The translations under genes and the position numbers were made by a program. Shown in pieces: positions 50,035-60,371 of a stretch of 64,000 nt of DNA. The notes below the pieces were generated by a model that saw only the letters and a program-made list of their open reading frames with translations, was not told the origin of the DNA and made no database searches. The DNA comes from Streptomyces coeruleorubidus (lineage in GTDB: Bacteria; Actinomycetota; Actinomycetes; Streptomycetales; Streptomycetaceae): NCBI RefSeq assembly GCF_008705135.1, contig NZ_CP023694.1, forward strand, positions 3,949,001 to 4,013,000. The letters run 5' to 3'. The first letter of the stretch is position 1. Each line of letters opens with the position of its first letter.

Positions 50035-51837
50035 TCACTTGCCGTAGGCGAGCATCAACTTCTCCTTCGTGTCGTCGTTTCCGCTCAGCCGCGTGGTCGA
50101 GATGTAGAAGCGCCCGTCGACCCAGTCGGTGTCCTTGGAGAAGAAGCCGTTCTCGATGTCCGCGGCGCCCTGCGGGTTCTGGAGCAGCTTGACCGGCTTG
50201 TGGTCGCTGCCGCCGGTCGGGATGGACACGATCTGGCCGCCCGCGTCGTACGACGGCTGCACATAGGCGATGAGCTTGCCGCCCTCGACCTTCATGGGCA
50301 GCATCGACTCGTCGGCCGGGGACTTCACCCGCCACTTCTCCTTGCCGTCCGCGAGGTTGACCGCGACGATCTCGTTGGCGCCGGTGGTCGCCTCCGTCGG
50401 GAGGTAGAGCGTGGTGTCGTCGACGGCGACGCCCTGGCAGCCCTGGAGGTCGCGTTCGAGGATGGCCCAGCCGCACTCGGGGGCGAAGTCCTCGTCGAAG
50501 CCGACCTGCGAGCGGAACTTGCCGCCGGAGGTGAAGGTGGAGATGTTCCAGGCCTTCTTGTCCTTGTTGGTGCTGTAGACGACCAGCGGGCTGACCGAGT
50601 AGGTGCGCGCGACCCGCCAGCCCTTGTCGAACGGCTGGGTCCACTTCGCCTTGCCGGTCTTCGGGTCGAGCTCCTGCACCTCGTCGTGCTCCTTGTCGGT
50701 GCCCGCACCGCAGGAGGAGACGGCGATCAGCTTCTCGCCGCCGGCGAACGCGGACGGGAAGCAGGCACTGCCGTACTTCTTCTTGTCGAAGAGCTTGTCA
50801 CCGTTGGTGACGTCGTAGGCCGTGCCGGACTGGGAGCGGCCCACCATCAGCGTCTTGCCGGTGATGGACAGTTCGACGGAGAGCGTGGAGTCGAACAGGG
50901 CGCCGTCGCCGACCTCCTCCTTCCAGCCCTTCTCGCCGGTGCCGAGGTCGATCTCCTGGAGCTGGTTGCACTTGGCGCGGTCGCTGCTGCCGCTCATGTA
51001 CGCGACGACGATCTTGTCGTCGGACGTCTTCTGCGGGGTGGTCGCGCAGATCTTCTGCGGGAAGGTGATCGCGTCCCAGGCCGGCTTGCCGTCACCGACG
51101 TTGTAGGCGAAGAGCTGCTTGTACGCCGCCTTCACCGCCGCCTTGTCGGTGACCCACATGCCGGGGGCGTCGGCGCCGGAACCGGGGGCGTCGGGCGCCT
51201 CCTTGTACCAGAGGACCTTCGCCTCGCCCGCCTGGCGGCCCTCGTTGAGGTTCTCCGGGTCCTCGCCGCCGTCGCCGCTGCCGTCACCGGGGTTGACCGG
51301 GGCGGAGGCGGAGGGCTTGCCGTCATTGCTCGGCTGGGCGACCGGCTTCTTCTTGCTCTTGCCGTCGTCGCCGCCGGTGACCGCCCACACGGTGCCGCCG
51401 ACCACGAGCAGCACGGCCACGGCAGCGCCGATGATCAGGGCGGGCTTGCCCTTGAAGGGGTTGCCCGAACCGCCCCCGGACGGGGTGCCGGGCGCGCCCG
51501 GGTACTGCGGCTGCTGCGGGTAGCCGTACCCGGGCTGGCCGTACGGGCCCGGCTGCTGCGGCTGGCCGTAGGGGCCGGAGTTGTACGGCCCCGGCTGCCC
51601 GTACGGCCCGGGCTGCTGCGGGGGCTGCTGGGGGTAGCCGTATCCAGGCTGCGGCGGCCCCTGCGGGGGCGGTGGCGTCTGGGGCGGTCCCTGGGGCGGC
51701 GGCGGTGTCTGCGGTGCCCCGAAGCCACCACCCTGCGGCGGCTGGTTCTGCGGTGCTCCGAAGCCACCGCCCTGCGGCGGCTGGTTCTGCGGTGCTCCGA
51801 AGCCACCGTGCGGCGGCTGACTGGGCGGCTGAGTCAT
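50035..51837 (-). CDS. Membrane-anchored PQQ-like beta-propeller protein (paralogue 2)
   Basis: 600 residues with the same layout as paralogue 1: N-terminal NQPPQGGGFGAPQ repeats and QPGYGYPQ units (1-120), a TM helix (KPALIIGAAVAVLLVVGGTVWAV, about 129-151) and an external propeller (about 200-600) with DLGTGEKGWKEE, DPKTGKAKWTQPFDKG and VNLADGKEKWRVKSP. GGGGGAGC precedes the ATG at 51837. It lies 64 bp before the paralogue on the same strand, so a tandem duplication and probable operon. Confidence 0.83.
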   Translation of the reverse strand: MTQPPSQPPHGGFGAPQNQPPQGGGFGAPQNQPPQGGGFGAPQTPPPPQGPPQTPPPPQGPPQPGYGYPQQPPQQPGPYGQPGPYNSGPYGQPQQPGPYGQPGYGYPQQPQYPGAPGTPSGGGSGNPFKGKPALIIGAAVAVLLVVGGTVWAVTGGDDGKSKKKPVAQPSNDGKPSASAPVNPGDGSGDGGEDPENLNEGRQAGEAKVLWYKEAPDAPGSGADAPGMWVTDKAAVKAAYKQLFAYNVGDGKPAWDAITFPQKICATTPQKTSDDKIVVAYMSGSSDRAKCNQLQEIDLGTGEKGWKEEVGDGALFDSTLSVELSITGKTLMVGRSQSGTAYDVTNGDKLFDKKKYGSACFPSAFAGGEKLIAVSSCGAGTDKEHDEVQELDPKTGKAKWTQPFDKGWRVARTYSVSPLVVYSTNKDKKAWNISTFTSGGKFRSQVGFDEDFAPECGWAILERDLQGCQGVAVDDTTLYLPTEATTGANEIVAVNLADGKEKWRVKSPADESMLPMKVEGGKLIAYVQPSYDAGGQIVSIPTGGSDHKPVKLLQNPQGAADIENGFFSKDTDWVDGRFYISTTRLSGNDDTKEKLMLAYGK

Positions 51838-52028
51838 CAGCGGCTCCCCCGTTCGATCACTGATTTTTAGCCACGCCCTGAGATACGAAATGGGCTCAGA
51901 GTCGCTTCATAAAGTTCTAAGACGACTCTTTGTATCACCAGGTTCCGACAGCGACCGGGCCGTCTCACCCCCTGTTCCCAAGGGCGGACCGGCCCGTGAT
52001 GCCGCCGTTATGCGCCTTCACGCACCCT
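51838..52028 (-). promoter_or_regulatory. Promoter region of the beta-propeller pair
   Basis: 191 bp. An inverted repeat AGAGTCG (51898-51904) / CGACTCT (51923-51929) brackets an A/T-rich segment (TTCATAAAGTTCTAAGA), about 60 bp upstream of the paralogue-2 start. It could be an operator at the promoter of the pair. No clear -35/-10 pair can be assigned. Confidence 0.4.
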
Positions 52029-53837
<1,809 letters not shown>

Positions 53838-53908
53838 TTCTCTCCTGACGAGGGGGGTGGATCGACCCTCCAGGGTAGTCGGGCGGCGGGGTGCTCCGGC
53901 CGGGGTGT

Positions 53909-55165
53909 TCAGGAGTGCTCGGCGGCCTCCTGGCGGCGCTGGTACCGCCACACGTCCATGAGCCTCTCGTCGCCGCGCTGTTCCTCGTCCACGGGGCCGA
54001 TCCGGTGCTCGGTCTCCACGCAGCGCGGGTCGTCACGCCTGGCCAGCCCGGACACGGCCCAGATGCGGATCGGCTGCCGCTCGTCATGGGTGAGCGCGAC
54101 CAGCGCGTCCCCGACCTCGGGCTCGCGCCCCCGGTAGTGCGCGAGCCAGCGGCACGCCGCCTCGCGTACGCCGGGGTCCTCGTCACGGGCCAGGGTGAGC
54201 ACGGCGGTGAGGCTCTCGGGGCGCGCCAGGGACCGGCCGTCCTCGGACTGCTGCAGGGCGTCCGTCACCAGGGCGCGTACCCCGGGGTCCGGGTGGGTGA
54301 GGTGCGACAGGCCGACGGCCTCGATCTCCGGGGCGCTGTCGTGGGTCATCGCCTGGAGGATGACCGCCAGCACCTCCGGGTCCTCCTCCTGTTCGGCCCA
54401 GGGCACGAGCTCCCTCCCCCGGCCCCAGAAGGGGTCGCCTCCCTTGACGGGGTCTCCGAGGATCAGGAACAGCATGACGTCGGCGGCGAGCAGGCGGTGC
54501 AGCCGGTCGGGGTGGTTGAGCAGGTCCCTGGTCCACTGCCAGGTCTCCTCGTCCAGCCGGCGGCCGAGCGTGAACACCACGTCGGACCAGACCATGTGGT
54601 CCCGGTCGGGGTGGGCGAGGGCACGCTCGACCAGTTCATCGAAGGACGTACGGATCCCGTAGCGCTCTTCCATGGAGGTGAGCACCGCCCGGTGCTCGTC
54701 GCGCACGGTCAGCCCGCCCAGCGTGAGCTGCTCGCACCAGCAGCCGACCTCGTCGTCCTCGACCCGGCTCCGCTCGACGGGCCCCGTGAGGCCGGTGAGC
54801 CGGCGCAGCTCCGCCTCCACACCCGCCTCGGTCCACCGGCGGGCCCGGGCCAGCAGGCCCTCGCGCTCCGGCGCGGGGAGCGGCACCCGGTGGGAGGCGA
54901 GCGCGTAGACCATGTGATGTGACCCACCGTCCACCGCCCGCAGCAGCGGGGTGCTCCCGTCGGGCAGCCGGCGCAGCGGGTCGGCACCGGCCTCCAGCAG
55001 CGCTTCCGCCACGGGTTCGTCGTACGCCGCCACCGCCCGGCACAGGACCGGGAGGCCGTCGTCGAAGGTCTCCGGGTCGGCCCCGGACTCCAGCAGGGCC
55101 CGGACCTCGTCCGCGTCTCCGCGTCGTACGGCCGCGACCAGTTCGTCCACGCCTGCGTCCCCCAT
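53909..55165 (-). CDS. Ankyrin/HEAT-repeat protein
   Basis: 418 residues. N-terminal ankyrin repeats (about 1-75: DELVAAVRRGDADEVRALLESGADPETFDDG, AYDEPVAEALLEAGADPLRRLPDGSTPLLRAV) are followed by an alpha-helical HEAT-like domain (about 150-390: LLNHPDRLHRLLAADVMLFLILGDP, LSHLTHPDPGVRALVTDALQQ, LARDEDPGVREAACRWLAHY). It is probably a protein-interaction scaffold. A TAGGCT -10-like box lies at about 55181-55186 on the minus strand, 20 bp from the ATG. It follows ispE but has its own promoter. Confidence 0.83.
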   Translation of the reverse strand: MGDAGVDELVAAVRRGDADEVRALLESGADPETFDDGLPVLCRAVAAYDEPVAEALLEAGADPLRRLPDGSTPLLRAVDGGSHHMVYALASHRVPLPAPEREGLLARARRWTEAGVEAELRRLTGLTGPVERSRVEDDEVGCWCEQLTLGGLTVRDEHRAVLTSMEERYGIRTSFDELVERALAHPDRDHMVWSDVVFTLGRRLDEETWQWTRDLLNHPDRLHRLLAADVMLFLILGDPVKGGDPFWGRGRELVPWAEQEEDPEVLAVILQAMTHDSAPEIEAVGLSHLTHPDPGVRALVTDALQQSEDGRSLARPESLTAVLTLARDEDPGVREAACRWLAHYRGREPEVGDALVALTHDERQPIRIWAVSGLARRDDPRCVETEHRIGPVDEEQRGDERLMDVWRYQRRQEAAEHS

Positions 55166-55218
55166 CGTCGAGAACAACCGGGGGAGCCTAAGTGCCGGGA
55201 ACCGGCCGCCGCACGGGA

Positions 55219-56118
55219 TTAACGCACGGCGACCGTCGCCCCGGGTGCCGGGCCGGCGGCCGTCCGCACGGTCCGGCAGGTGCCGGAGGCCACCAGCGCC
55301 TGCGCCACCGCGGCCGCCGACTCCGGGCCGCGGACGAGGAACGCCGTGGTCGGGCCGGAGCCGGAGACCAGGGCGGCGAGGGCGCCGGCGGCGCGGCCCG
55401 TGGCCAGGGTGCCGGCGAGTTCGGGGAAGAGGGAGAGGGCGGCGGGCTGGAGGTCGTTGGAGACGGCGGCGGCGAGCGCGTCCGGGTCGCCCTTCGCCAG
55501 GGCCGCGAGGAGTTCCTGGGAGGCGACGGGCTCGGGGATGTCCGTGCCCTCGCCGAGCCGGTCGAACTCCCGGAACACGGCCGGGGTGGACAGGCCGCGG
55601 CCGGCCATCGCGAACACCCAGTGGAAGGTGCCGCCGACCTCCAGGGGCGTCAGCTGCTCGCCCCGCCCGACGCCCAGCGCAGCCCCGCCGACCAGGCTGA
55701 ACGGCACGTCGCTGCCCAACTCGGCGCAGATGTCGAGCAGTTCGTCCCGGGAGGCGCCGGTCCCCCACAGCGCGTCGCAGGCGACCAGCGCGCCGGCGCC
55801 GTCCGCGCTGCCGCCCGCCATGCCGCCGGCGACGGGGATGTCCTTGGCGATGTGGATGTGCACGCCGGGCGTCCGGCCGTATCGCCCGGCGAGCGCTTCG
55901 GCCGCCCGCGCGGCCAGGTTCGTACGGTCCAGGGGGACCTGGTCGGCGTCCGGGCCCTCGCACGTGACGCGGAGCTCGTCGGCCGGGGTGACGGTGACCT
56001 CGTCGTAGAGGCCGACCGCGAGGAAGACGTTGGCCAGGGGGTGGAAGCCGTCGGGGCGGGCGGGGCCGACCGCGAGCTGGACGTTGACCTTGGCGGGGAC
56101 CCGGACCGTCACGCTCAC
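55219..56118 (-). CDS. ispE: 4-diphosphocytidyl-2-C-methyl-D-erythritol kinase
   Basis: 299 residues, GHMP kinase of the MEP isoprenoid pathway. The substrate loop is VRVPAKVNVQLAVGPARPDGFHPL and the ATP loop PVAGGMAGGSADGAGAL (about 93-109); SGSGPTTAFLV is also present. The GTG start at 56118 overlaps the ksgA stop (GTGA) behind GGAGGAG. The ksgA-ispE pairing is typical of actinobacteria. Confidence 0.96.
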   Translation of the reverse strand: MSVTVRVPAKVNVQLAVGPARPDGFHPLANVFLAVGLYDEVTVTPADELRVTCEGPDADQVPLDRTNLAARAAEALAGRYGRTPGVHIHIAKDIPVAGGMAGGSADGAGALVACDALWGTGASRDELLDICAELGSDVPFSLVGGAALGVGRGEQLTPLEVGGTFHWVFAMAGRGLSTPAVFREFDRLGEGTDIPEPVASQELLAALAKGDPDALAAAVSNDLQPAALSLFPELAGTLATGRAAGALAALVSGSGPTTAFLVRGPESAAAVAQALVASGTCRTVRTAAGPAPGATVAVR

Positions 56119-57002
56119 GCGGACTCCTCCTCCTCGGGCTGGTTCTGCTTGTGCTCGGCGATCCGCGCGAACTCCTCCACGGTCAGCGACTCGCCCCGCG
56201 CCTGCGGTGAGACCCCGGCGGCGACGAGGGCCGCCTCCGCGGCGGCGGCGGACCCGGCCCAGCCGGCGAGCGCGGCCCGCAGCGTCTTGCGGCGCTGGGC
56301 GAAGGCGGCGTCGACGACGGCGAACACCTCGCGCCTGGAGGCCGTCGTCTTCAGCGGCTCGGTCCGGCGGACGAGGGAGACCAGGCCGCTGTCGACGTTG
56401 GGCGCGGGCCAGAAGACGTTCCGCCCGATGGCGCCGGCCCGCTTGACCTCGGCGTACCAGTTGGCCTTGACCGACGGGACGCCGTACACCTTCGAGCCGG
56501 GCGGGGCGGCGAGGCGGTCGGCGACCTCCGACTGGACCATGACCAGGGTGCGTTCGATGCTCGGGAAGGCTTCGAGCATGTGCAGCAGGACCGGGACGGC
56601 CACGTTGTAGGGGAGGTTGGCGACCAGCGCGGTCGGGGCGGGGCCGGGCAGCTCCGTGACGTGCATCGCGTCGGAGTGGACGAGGGCGAACCGGTCGGCG
56701 CGATCGGGCATGCGGGCCGTGATGGTCGCGGGCAGCGCGGCGGCGAGCACGTCGTCGATCTCGACGGCCGTGACGCGGTCGGCGACCTCCAGCAGGGCGA
56801 GCGTCAGTGACCCGAGGCCCGGCCCTACCTCGACGACCACGTCGTCGGGGTGGACCTGTGCGGTGCGGACGATACGGCGGACGGTGTTCGCGTCGATCAC
56901 GAAGTTCTGGCCGCGTTGCTTGGTGGGGCGTACGCCGAGGGCTGTCGCGAGTTCGCGGACGTCGGCGGGGCCGAGGAGGGCGTCGGGGGCGGGGCTGGTC
57001 AC
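56115..57002 (-). CDS. ksgA: 16S rRNA dimethyladenosine transferase
   Basis: 295 residues; dimethylates A1518 and A1519 of 16S rRNA with SAM. Motifs: GQNFVIDANTVRRIV, VVEVGPGLGSLTLALL (motif I) and VANLPYNVAVPVL (the NLPY catalytic motif). The GTG start at 57002 (VTSPAPDALL) fits homologues; no ribosome binding site is evident, so it may depend on another signal. It is translationally coupled to ispE. Confidence 0.95.
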   Translation of the reverse strand: MTSPAPDALLGPADVRELATALGVRPTKQRGQNFVIDANTVRRIVRTAQVHPDDVVVEVGPGLGSLTLALLEVADRVTAVEIDDVLAAALPATITARMPDRADRFALVHSDAMHVTELPGPAPTALVANLPYNVAVPVLLHMLEAFPSIERTLVMVQSEVADRLAAPPGSKVYGVPSVKANWYAEVKRAGAIGRNVFWPAPNVDSGLVSLVRRTEPLKTTASRREVFAVVDAAFAQRRKTLRAALAGWAGSAAAAEAALVAAGVSPQARGESLTVEEFARIAEHKQNQPEEEESA

Positions 57003-57099
57003 GGGGACAAGGGTACGGGGGTTCGGGGCCCGGGGTTTTCGGTGCTCGGCATGGCTGCCCGGGTCGGGGCGTTGCGCAACCCGGCCGAGCGGGGTGCCG

Positions 57100-57180
57100 C
57101 TGCGCCCACCCGTGCCGCCTGGGGGCACCTCCCAGGCCCTTAAGGCACTGGGGGAGGCACGATTGCCCGCAGCTGGGCCG
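57100..57180. repeat. Dispersed Streptomyces hairpin element (copy type 1)
   Basis: CGTGCC (57111-57116) pairs with GGCACG (57156-57161). Inside, CTCCCAG pairs with CTGGGGGAG around a loop with the palindrome CCTTAAGG. I recall close versions of this GTGCCGCC..GGGGGCACCTCCC..GGCACGATTGCCCGCAGCTG sequence in many Streptomyces intergenic regions. It directly abuts the rpfB stop codon. A copy count in the genome would confirm it. Confidence 0.65.
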
Positions 57181-58650
57181 TCATCCGCGCAGACGGCCCC
57201 CGCAGTGCGGCCAAGGGCTCGCCCCCCGCCGCACATACAGCTTCTTCGCACGGTACGTCTGTTCCGCTGCCGGGGCGTCCTGGGGGCGGCCCTGGCCGCC
57301 GAGGGCCTGCCAGGTCTGGGTGTCGAACTGGTAGAGGCCGCCGTAGGTGCCCGACGAGTCGACCGCGTCGGGGCGGCCGCCGGACTCGCAGGCCGCGAGG
57401 CCCTGCCAGTCGAGGTGGTCGGCGCCCTGAACGGACGTCGGTCGCGGCTTCGTGCCGACCTTCACCACTTGCGGATGTGGTTCGCGTACCACCTCGGCTC
57501 GGATCCGGCGCGGCTTCTGCTTGACGCCGTTGACGGTGCGCAGGGAGTAGGTGACGCGGCGCAGGCCGGGCCGGCCCGCCTCTTCGACGACCTCCGTGCC
57601 GCGGAACAGGGTCGGGTCGTCGGTCCGCCGCACCTGGAAGGGGATCGGCTCCTCACGAACCTCCTTGCCGCCGGTGATCCGCAGCACCGTGACGGTCTGC
57701 CCGTCGCGCGGGAAGCTTCCCTGCGGGACCGACGTGGTGTCCTGGCCGCGCAGGGTGATCCCGGCCTCCTCGACGGCCTCCCGGACGGTCGCCGCGTTGG
57801 TGCGGACGGTGCGGGCGCGGCCGTCCGCCATGATCGTGACCGCGCGTTCGGTCCGCACGTCCAGCGCGAGCCCTTCCCGCCCGATCCGCCGGGAGCGCGA
57901 CGTGGACACGTACGCGCCCTCCTGTCGCACCCCCAGCTCCCGCAGCGCCCCCGCAACGGTGTGTGCCGTCGTCCACACCTCGCTCCGCTCTCCGTCGAGG
58001 GTGAGCCGCACCGGGCGGCCGTAGTGCACGGCGACCTCGTCGCCGCTGGTGAGCTCCGTGCCGGGGCCGGGTGCCACCACGTCGTGGGCGCCGAGGTCGA
58101 CGCCCTCCTCCGCCAGCAGCTCGGTGACGTCGTCGGCGAAGGTGTGCAGGGTGCGCGCCTTGCCGTCGACGTTCAGCTCGATCGCCTTGTCCTTGGCGAC
58201 GAACGCCGTGGTGCCGCCCGCCAGGAAGGCGACGACCAGGGCCTGCGGGAGCAGCCGCCGCATGGAGCCGTCGCCCGGCCGCTCGGCGTACCGCGCCTTG
58301 CGCCGGCGCGCGGACCGCCGGTGCGAGCCGGTGCGCGCCGCGGCGCGGGCCTCGGCGCGCGCTTCCGCGCGCGTGGTGCGCGCGCCGGTCGCGGGTGGTG
58401 CCGCACCGTCGTCCGGGGCGCCCTGCCGGGGCAACCCGGGCAGGGGCGGCACCTCGTAGGCGGGCCGGTAGGTGTCCTCGTAGGCGACGGGCGCCCCGGG
58501 CCTCCCGTACCCGGGCGTCTCGGCGCTGTGCGGATCGGCGCGCGGCGCGTCGAAACCGCCGTACACCGGGCCGGCGTAGGCCGGGCCGTACGTCTCGTAC
58601 GCCTCGAGGGTCTCGTACGCCTTGTAGATCTCGTACTGCGAGTTGCTCAC
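57181..58650 (-). CDS. rpfB: Resuscitation-promoting factor RpfB-like muralytic transglycosylase
   Basis: 489 residues. A cytoplasmic N-terminus rich in Tyr and Ala (1-110, YEIYKAYETLEAYETYG) leads to a basic stretch and a TM helix (about 133-153). Three DUF348 repeats (ubiquitin-like) and a G5 domain follow (about 160-400), then the lysozyme-like Rpf domain with catalytic Glu422 in ACESGG and GLYQFDTQTWQALGG. It cleaves peptidoglycan at germination or regrowth. The GTG start at 58650 has GGAG 9 nt upstream. The tatD-rpfB-ksgA-ispE order equals that in mycobacteria. Confidence 0.92.
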   Translation of the reverse strand: MSNSQYEIYKAYETLEAYETYGPAYAGPVYGGFDAPRADPHSAETPGYGRPGAPVAYEDTYRPAYEVPPLPGLPRQGAPDDGAAPPATGARTTRAEARAEARAAARTGSHRRSARRRKARYAERPGDGSMRRLLPQALVVAFLAGGTTAFVAKDKAIELNVDGKARTLHTFADDVTELLAEEGVDLGAHDVVAPGPGTELTSGDEVAVHYGRPVRLTLDGERSEVWTTAHTVAGALRELGVRQEGAYVSTSRSRRIGREGLALDVRTERAVTIMADGRARTVRTNAATVREAVEEAGITLRGQDTTSVPQGSFPRDGQTVTVLRITGGKEVREEPIPFQVRRTDDPTLFRGTEVVEEAGRPGLRRVTYSLRTVNGVKQKPRRIRAEVVREPHPQVVKVGTKPRPTSVQGADHLDWQGLAACESGGRPDAVDSSGTYGGLYQFDTQTWQALGGQGRPQDAPAAEQTYRAKKLYVRRGASPWPHCGGRLRG

Positions 58651-58770
58651 GCCGACACGCTCCAGGGGCCGGAGGGGTCCAGAGGGGTCCGGATCGGGCC
58701 CCCAGAACCTAGCGGAGCGTTCGTCACTCTCCAAAGCGACGCGACTACGCACAGTCGTGCGGCGCTCGGG

Positions 58771-59652
58771 TCAGTAGCCGAAGGCGCGCGCCGTGTTCTC
58801 CGCGAGAGCCGTCGCCAGCGTGTCCTCGTCGACGCCGCGCACCTCGGCCATGGCCCGCACGGTGATCGGCACGAGGTACGGGGCGTTGGGCCGGCCGCGG
58901 TAGGGCACCGGCGTGAGGAAGGGCGCGTCCGTCTCCACCAGCAGCAGCTCCGGTGGGGCCACCGCCACCGCGTCCCGCAGGTTCTGGGCGTTCTTGAAGG
59001 TGACGTTGCCGGCGAAGGACATGAAGTAGCCCGCGCTCGCGCAGATCTGCGCCATCTCGGCGTCGCCGGAGTAGCAGTGGAAGACGGTGCGCTCGGGGGC
59101 GCCCTCCTCCTTCAGCACGCGCAGGACGTCGGCGTGGGCGTCGCGGTCGTGGATGACCAGGGCCTTGCCGTGTCGCTTGGCGATCTCGATGTGGGCGCGG
59201 AAGGACCTCTCCTGCGCGTCCTTGCCCTCGGGCCCGGTGCGGAAGTAGTCGAGGCCCGTCTCACCGACGCCCTTGACCTGGGGCAACGCGGCCAGCCGGT
59301 CGATCTCGGCGAGCGCGTCGTCCAGGGCGGCCCGGCCGCCGGGTTCGCGCGCTCCCTGCCTCGACCAGCCGTCGGGGTCGCCGTGGACGATCCGGGGCGC
59401 CTCGTTCGGGTGCAGGGCGACCGTCGCGTGGACGGCGTCGTACGCGGCCGCCGTCTCCGCCGCCCAGCGGGAGCCCGCCAGGTCGCAGCCGACCTGCACG
59501 ACCGTCGTCACCCCGACCGACGCCGCCTTCGCCAGCGCCTCCTCGACCGTGCCGGACTGCATGTCCAGATGGGTGTGGGAGTCGGCGACCGGCACCCGGA
59601 GGGGGTCCGGGAGCGGGGGCGCGGCGTGCTTGCCGGAGTCGTTCGAAGGCAT
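58771..59652 (-). CDS. tatD: TatD-family metal-dependent DNase
   Basis: 293 residues, TIM-barrel hydrolase with metal ligands in ADSHTHLDM (about 24-32), GETGLDYFR, VIHDRDAHAD, FHCYSGD and LLVETDAPF. TatD proteins are 3'-5' DNases or RNases in repair and quality control. The ATG at 59652 has only a weak GGGG site. It starts the conserved tatD-rpfB-ksgA-ispE cluster, 120 bp before rpfB. Confidence 0.93.
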   Translation of the reverse strand: MPSNDSGKHAAPPLPDPLRVPVADSHTHLDMQSGTVEEALAKAASVGVTTVVQVGCDLAGSRWAAETAAAYDAVHATVALHPNEAPRIVHGDPDGWSRQGAREPGGRAALDDALAEIDRLAALPQVKGVGETGLDYFRTGPEGKDAQERSFRAHIEIAKRHGKALVIHDRDAHADVLRVLKEEGAPERTVFHCYSGDAEMAQICASAGYFMSFAGNVTFKNAQNLRDAVAVAPPELLLVETDAPFLTPVPYRGRPNAPYLVPITVRAMAEVRGVDEDTLATALAENTARAFGY

Positions 59653-59674
59653 GCCCCGATCCTACGAAAGGGGT

Positions 59675-59710
59675 ACGCCCTCCCCGATGGGGGAGGACCG
59701 GGGAGGGCGT
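59675..59710 (-). terminator. Hairpin terminator after the zinc-ribbon gene
   Basis: ACGCCCTCCCC (59675-59685) pairs perfectly with GGGGAGGGCGT (59700-59710), loop 14 nt. It lies 22 bp after the stop of the 59732 gene and before tatD on the same strand. Confidence 0.78.
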
Positions 59711-59731
59711 CGACAAGGGGAGCCGGACGGG

Positions 59732-60142
59732 TCAGCTCGCCTTGCGCTGGAAGGGGTGCAACAGGTCGGACAGCTGCCAGGGGTGGTGCTCGGGCTTCTC
59801 GTCGGCGTCCTCCGGCACGGGCGACTCCACGGGCCCGGCGGGCGGCGGCACGCGGTGATGCCGGTGCTCCGCGTTGCGCGCCGACTCGACCCGCCCGGGC
59901 CGCATGATCCGTACGACGTGTCCGTCGCAGTTCTGGCACGCGGGCTTGCTCAACGGGGAGGGCACGACCTTGCCGTCCGCCACGTAGAAGACGACCTCGT
60001 GGCCCGCGGCGTCCGTGTGGTGCTCTATCTCGTAGGACTGCTCCCAGCCGTACCCGCAGCGCATGCAGGCGAAGGAGTACGACTCGTTGACGACGGCGTT
60101 CGCACCGGCGCGGAGCCCGGTCTGCCCTGCGATCTCACTCAT
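59732..60142 (-). CDS. Zinc-ribbon protein of unknown function
   Basis: 136 residues. Two Cys pairs form a four-Cys zinc site: Cys26-xx-Cys29 (ACMRCGYGW) and Cys69-xx-Cys72 (CQNCDGH). The rest is His- and Pro-rich (RHHRVPPPAGP) with a basic C-terminus. ATG 60142 has AGGAG 6 nt upstream; longer frames are spurious. It could bind nucleic acid or protein, but its role is unknown. Confidence 0.85.
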   Translation of the reverse strand: MSEIAGQTGLRAGANAVVNESYSFACMRCGYGWEQSYEIEHHTDAAGHEVVFYVADGKVVPSPLSKPACQNCDGHVVRIMRPGRVESARNAEHRHHRVPPPAGPVESPVPEDADEKPEHHPWQLSDLLHPFQRKAS

Positions 60143-60240
60143 GCCAGCTCCTGTTCCGCTGTGGCGTGAGGACGATTCCGTCCCCGCGACCCAGTGGACT
60201 CCCCGGCCGGATCGAAGGCAGCGGAACTGTCGACTATTGG

Positions 60241-60371
60241 CGCCGTTTTGGGGGTTCCTTGCCCCAGCGCTCCGTCGCCTTTGCCTACGCATGGGGCGCG
60301 CCCCTTCAGGGGCGCGGGGCTGTATCCATGTGCGGCTCCGCCGCGTGGGCGCGACCAGCCACAGACAACCG
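60241..60371. repeat. Dispersed Streptomyces hairpin element (copy type 2)
   Basis: Two hairpins: CGCGCCCC-TTCA-GGGGCGCG (60297-60316) and GCGGC-TCC-GCCGC (60332-60344), then GCGCGACCAGCCAC. I recall near-identical sequences in many Streptomyces genomes, usually near gene ends. Here it ends at the rsmI stop codon (60372) and lies upstream of the zinc-ribbon gene, so it could terminate rsmI transcripts. Confidence 0.7.

Noticed and set aside
49861..51870. 669-codon plus-strand frame
   Set aside because: Antisense to the second beta-propeller paralogue; composition is Val/Leu/Arg noise.
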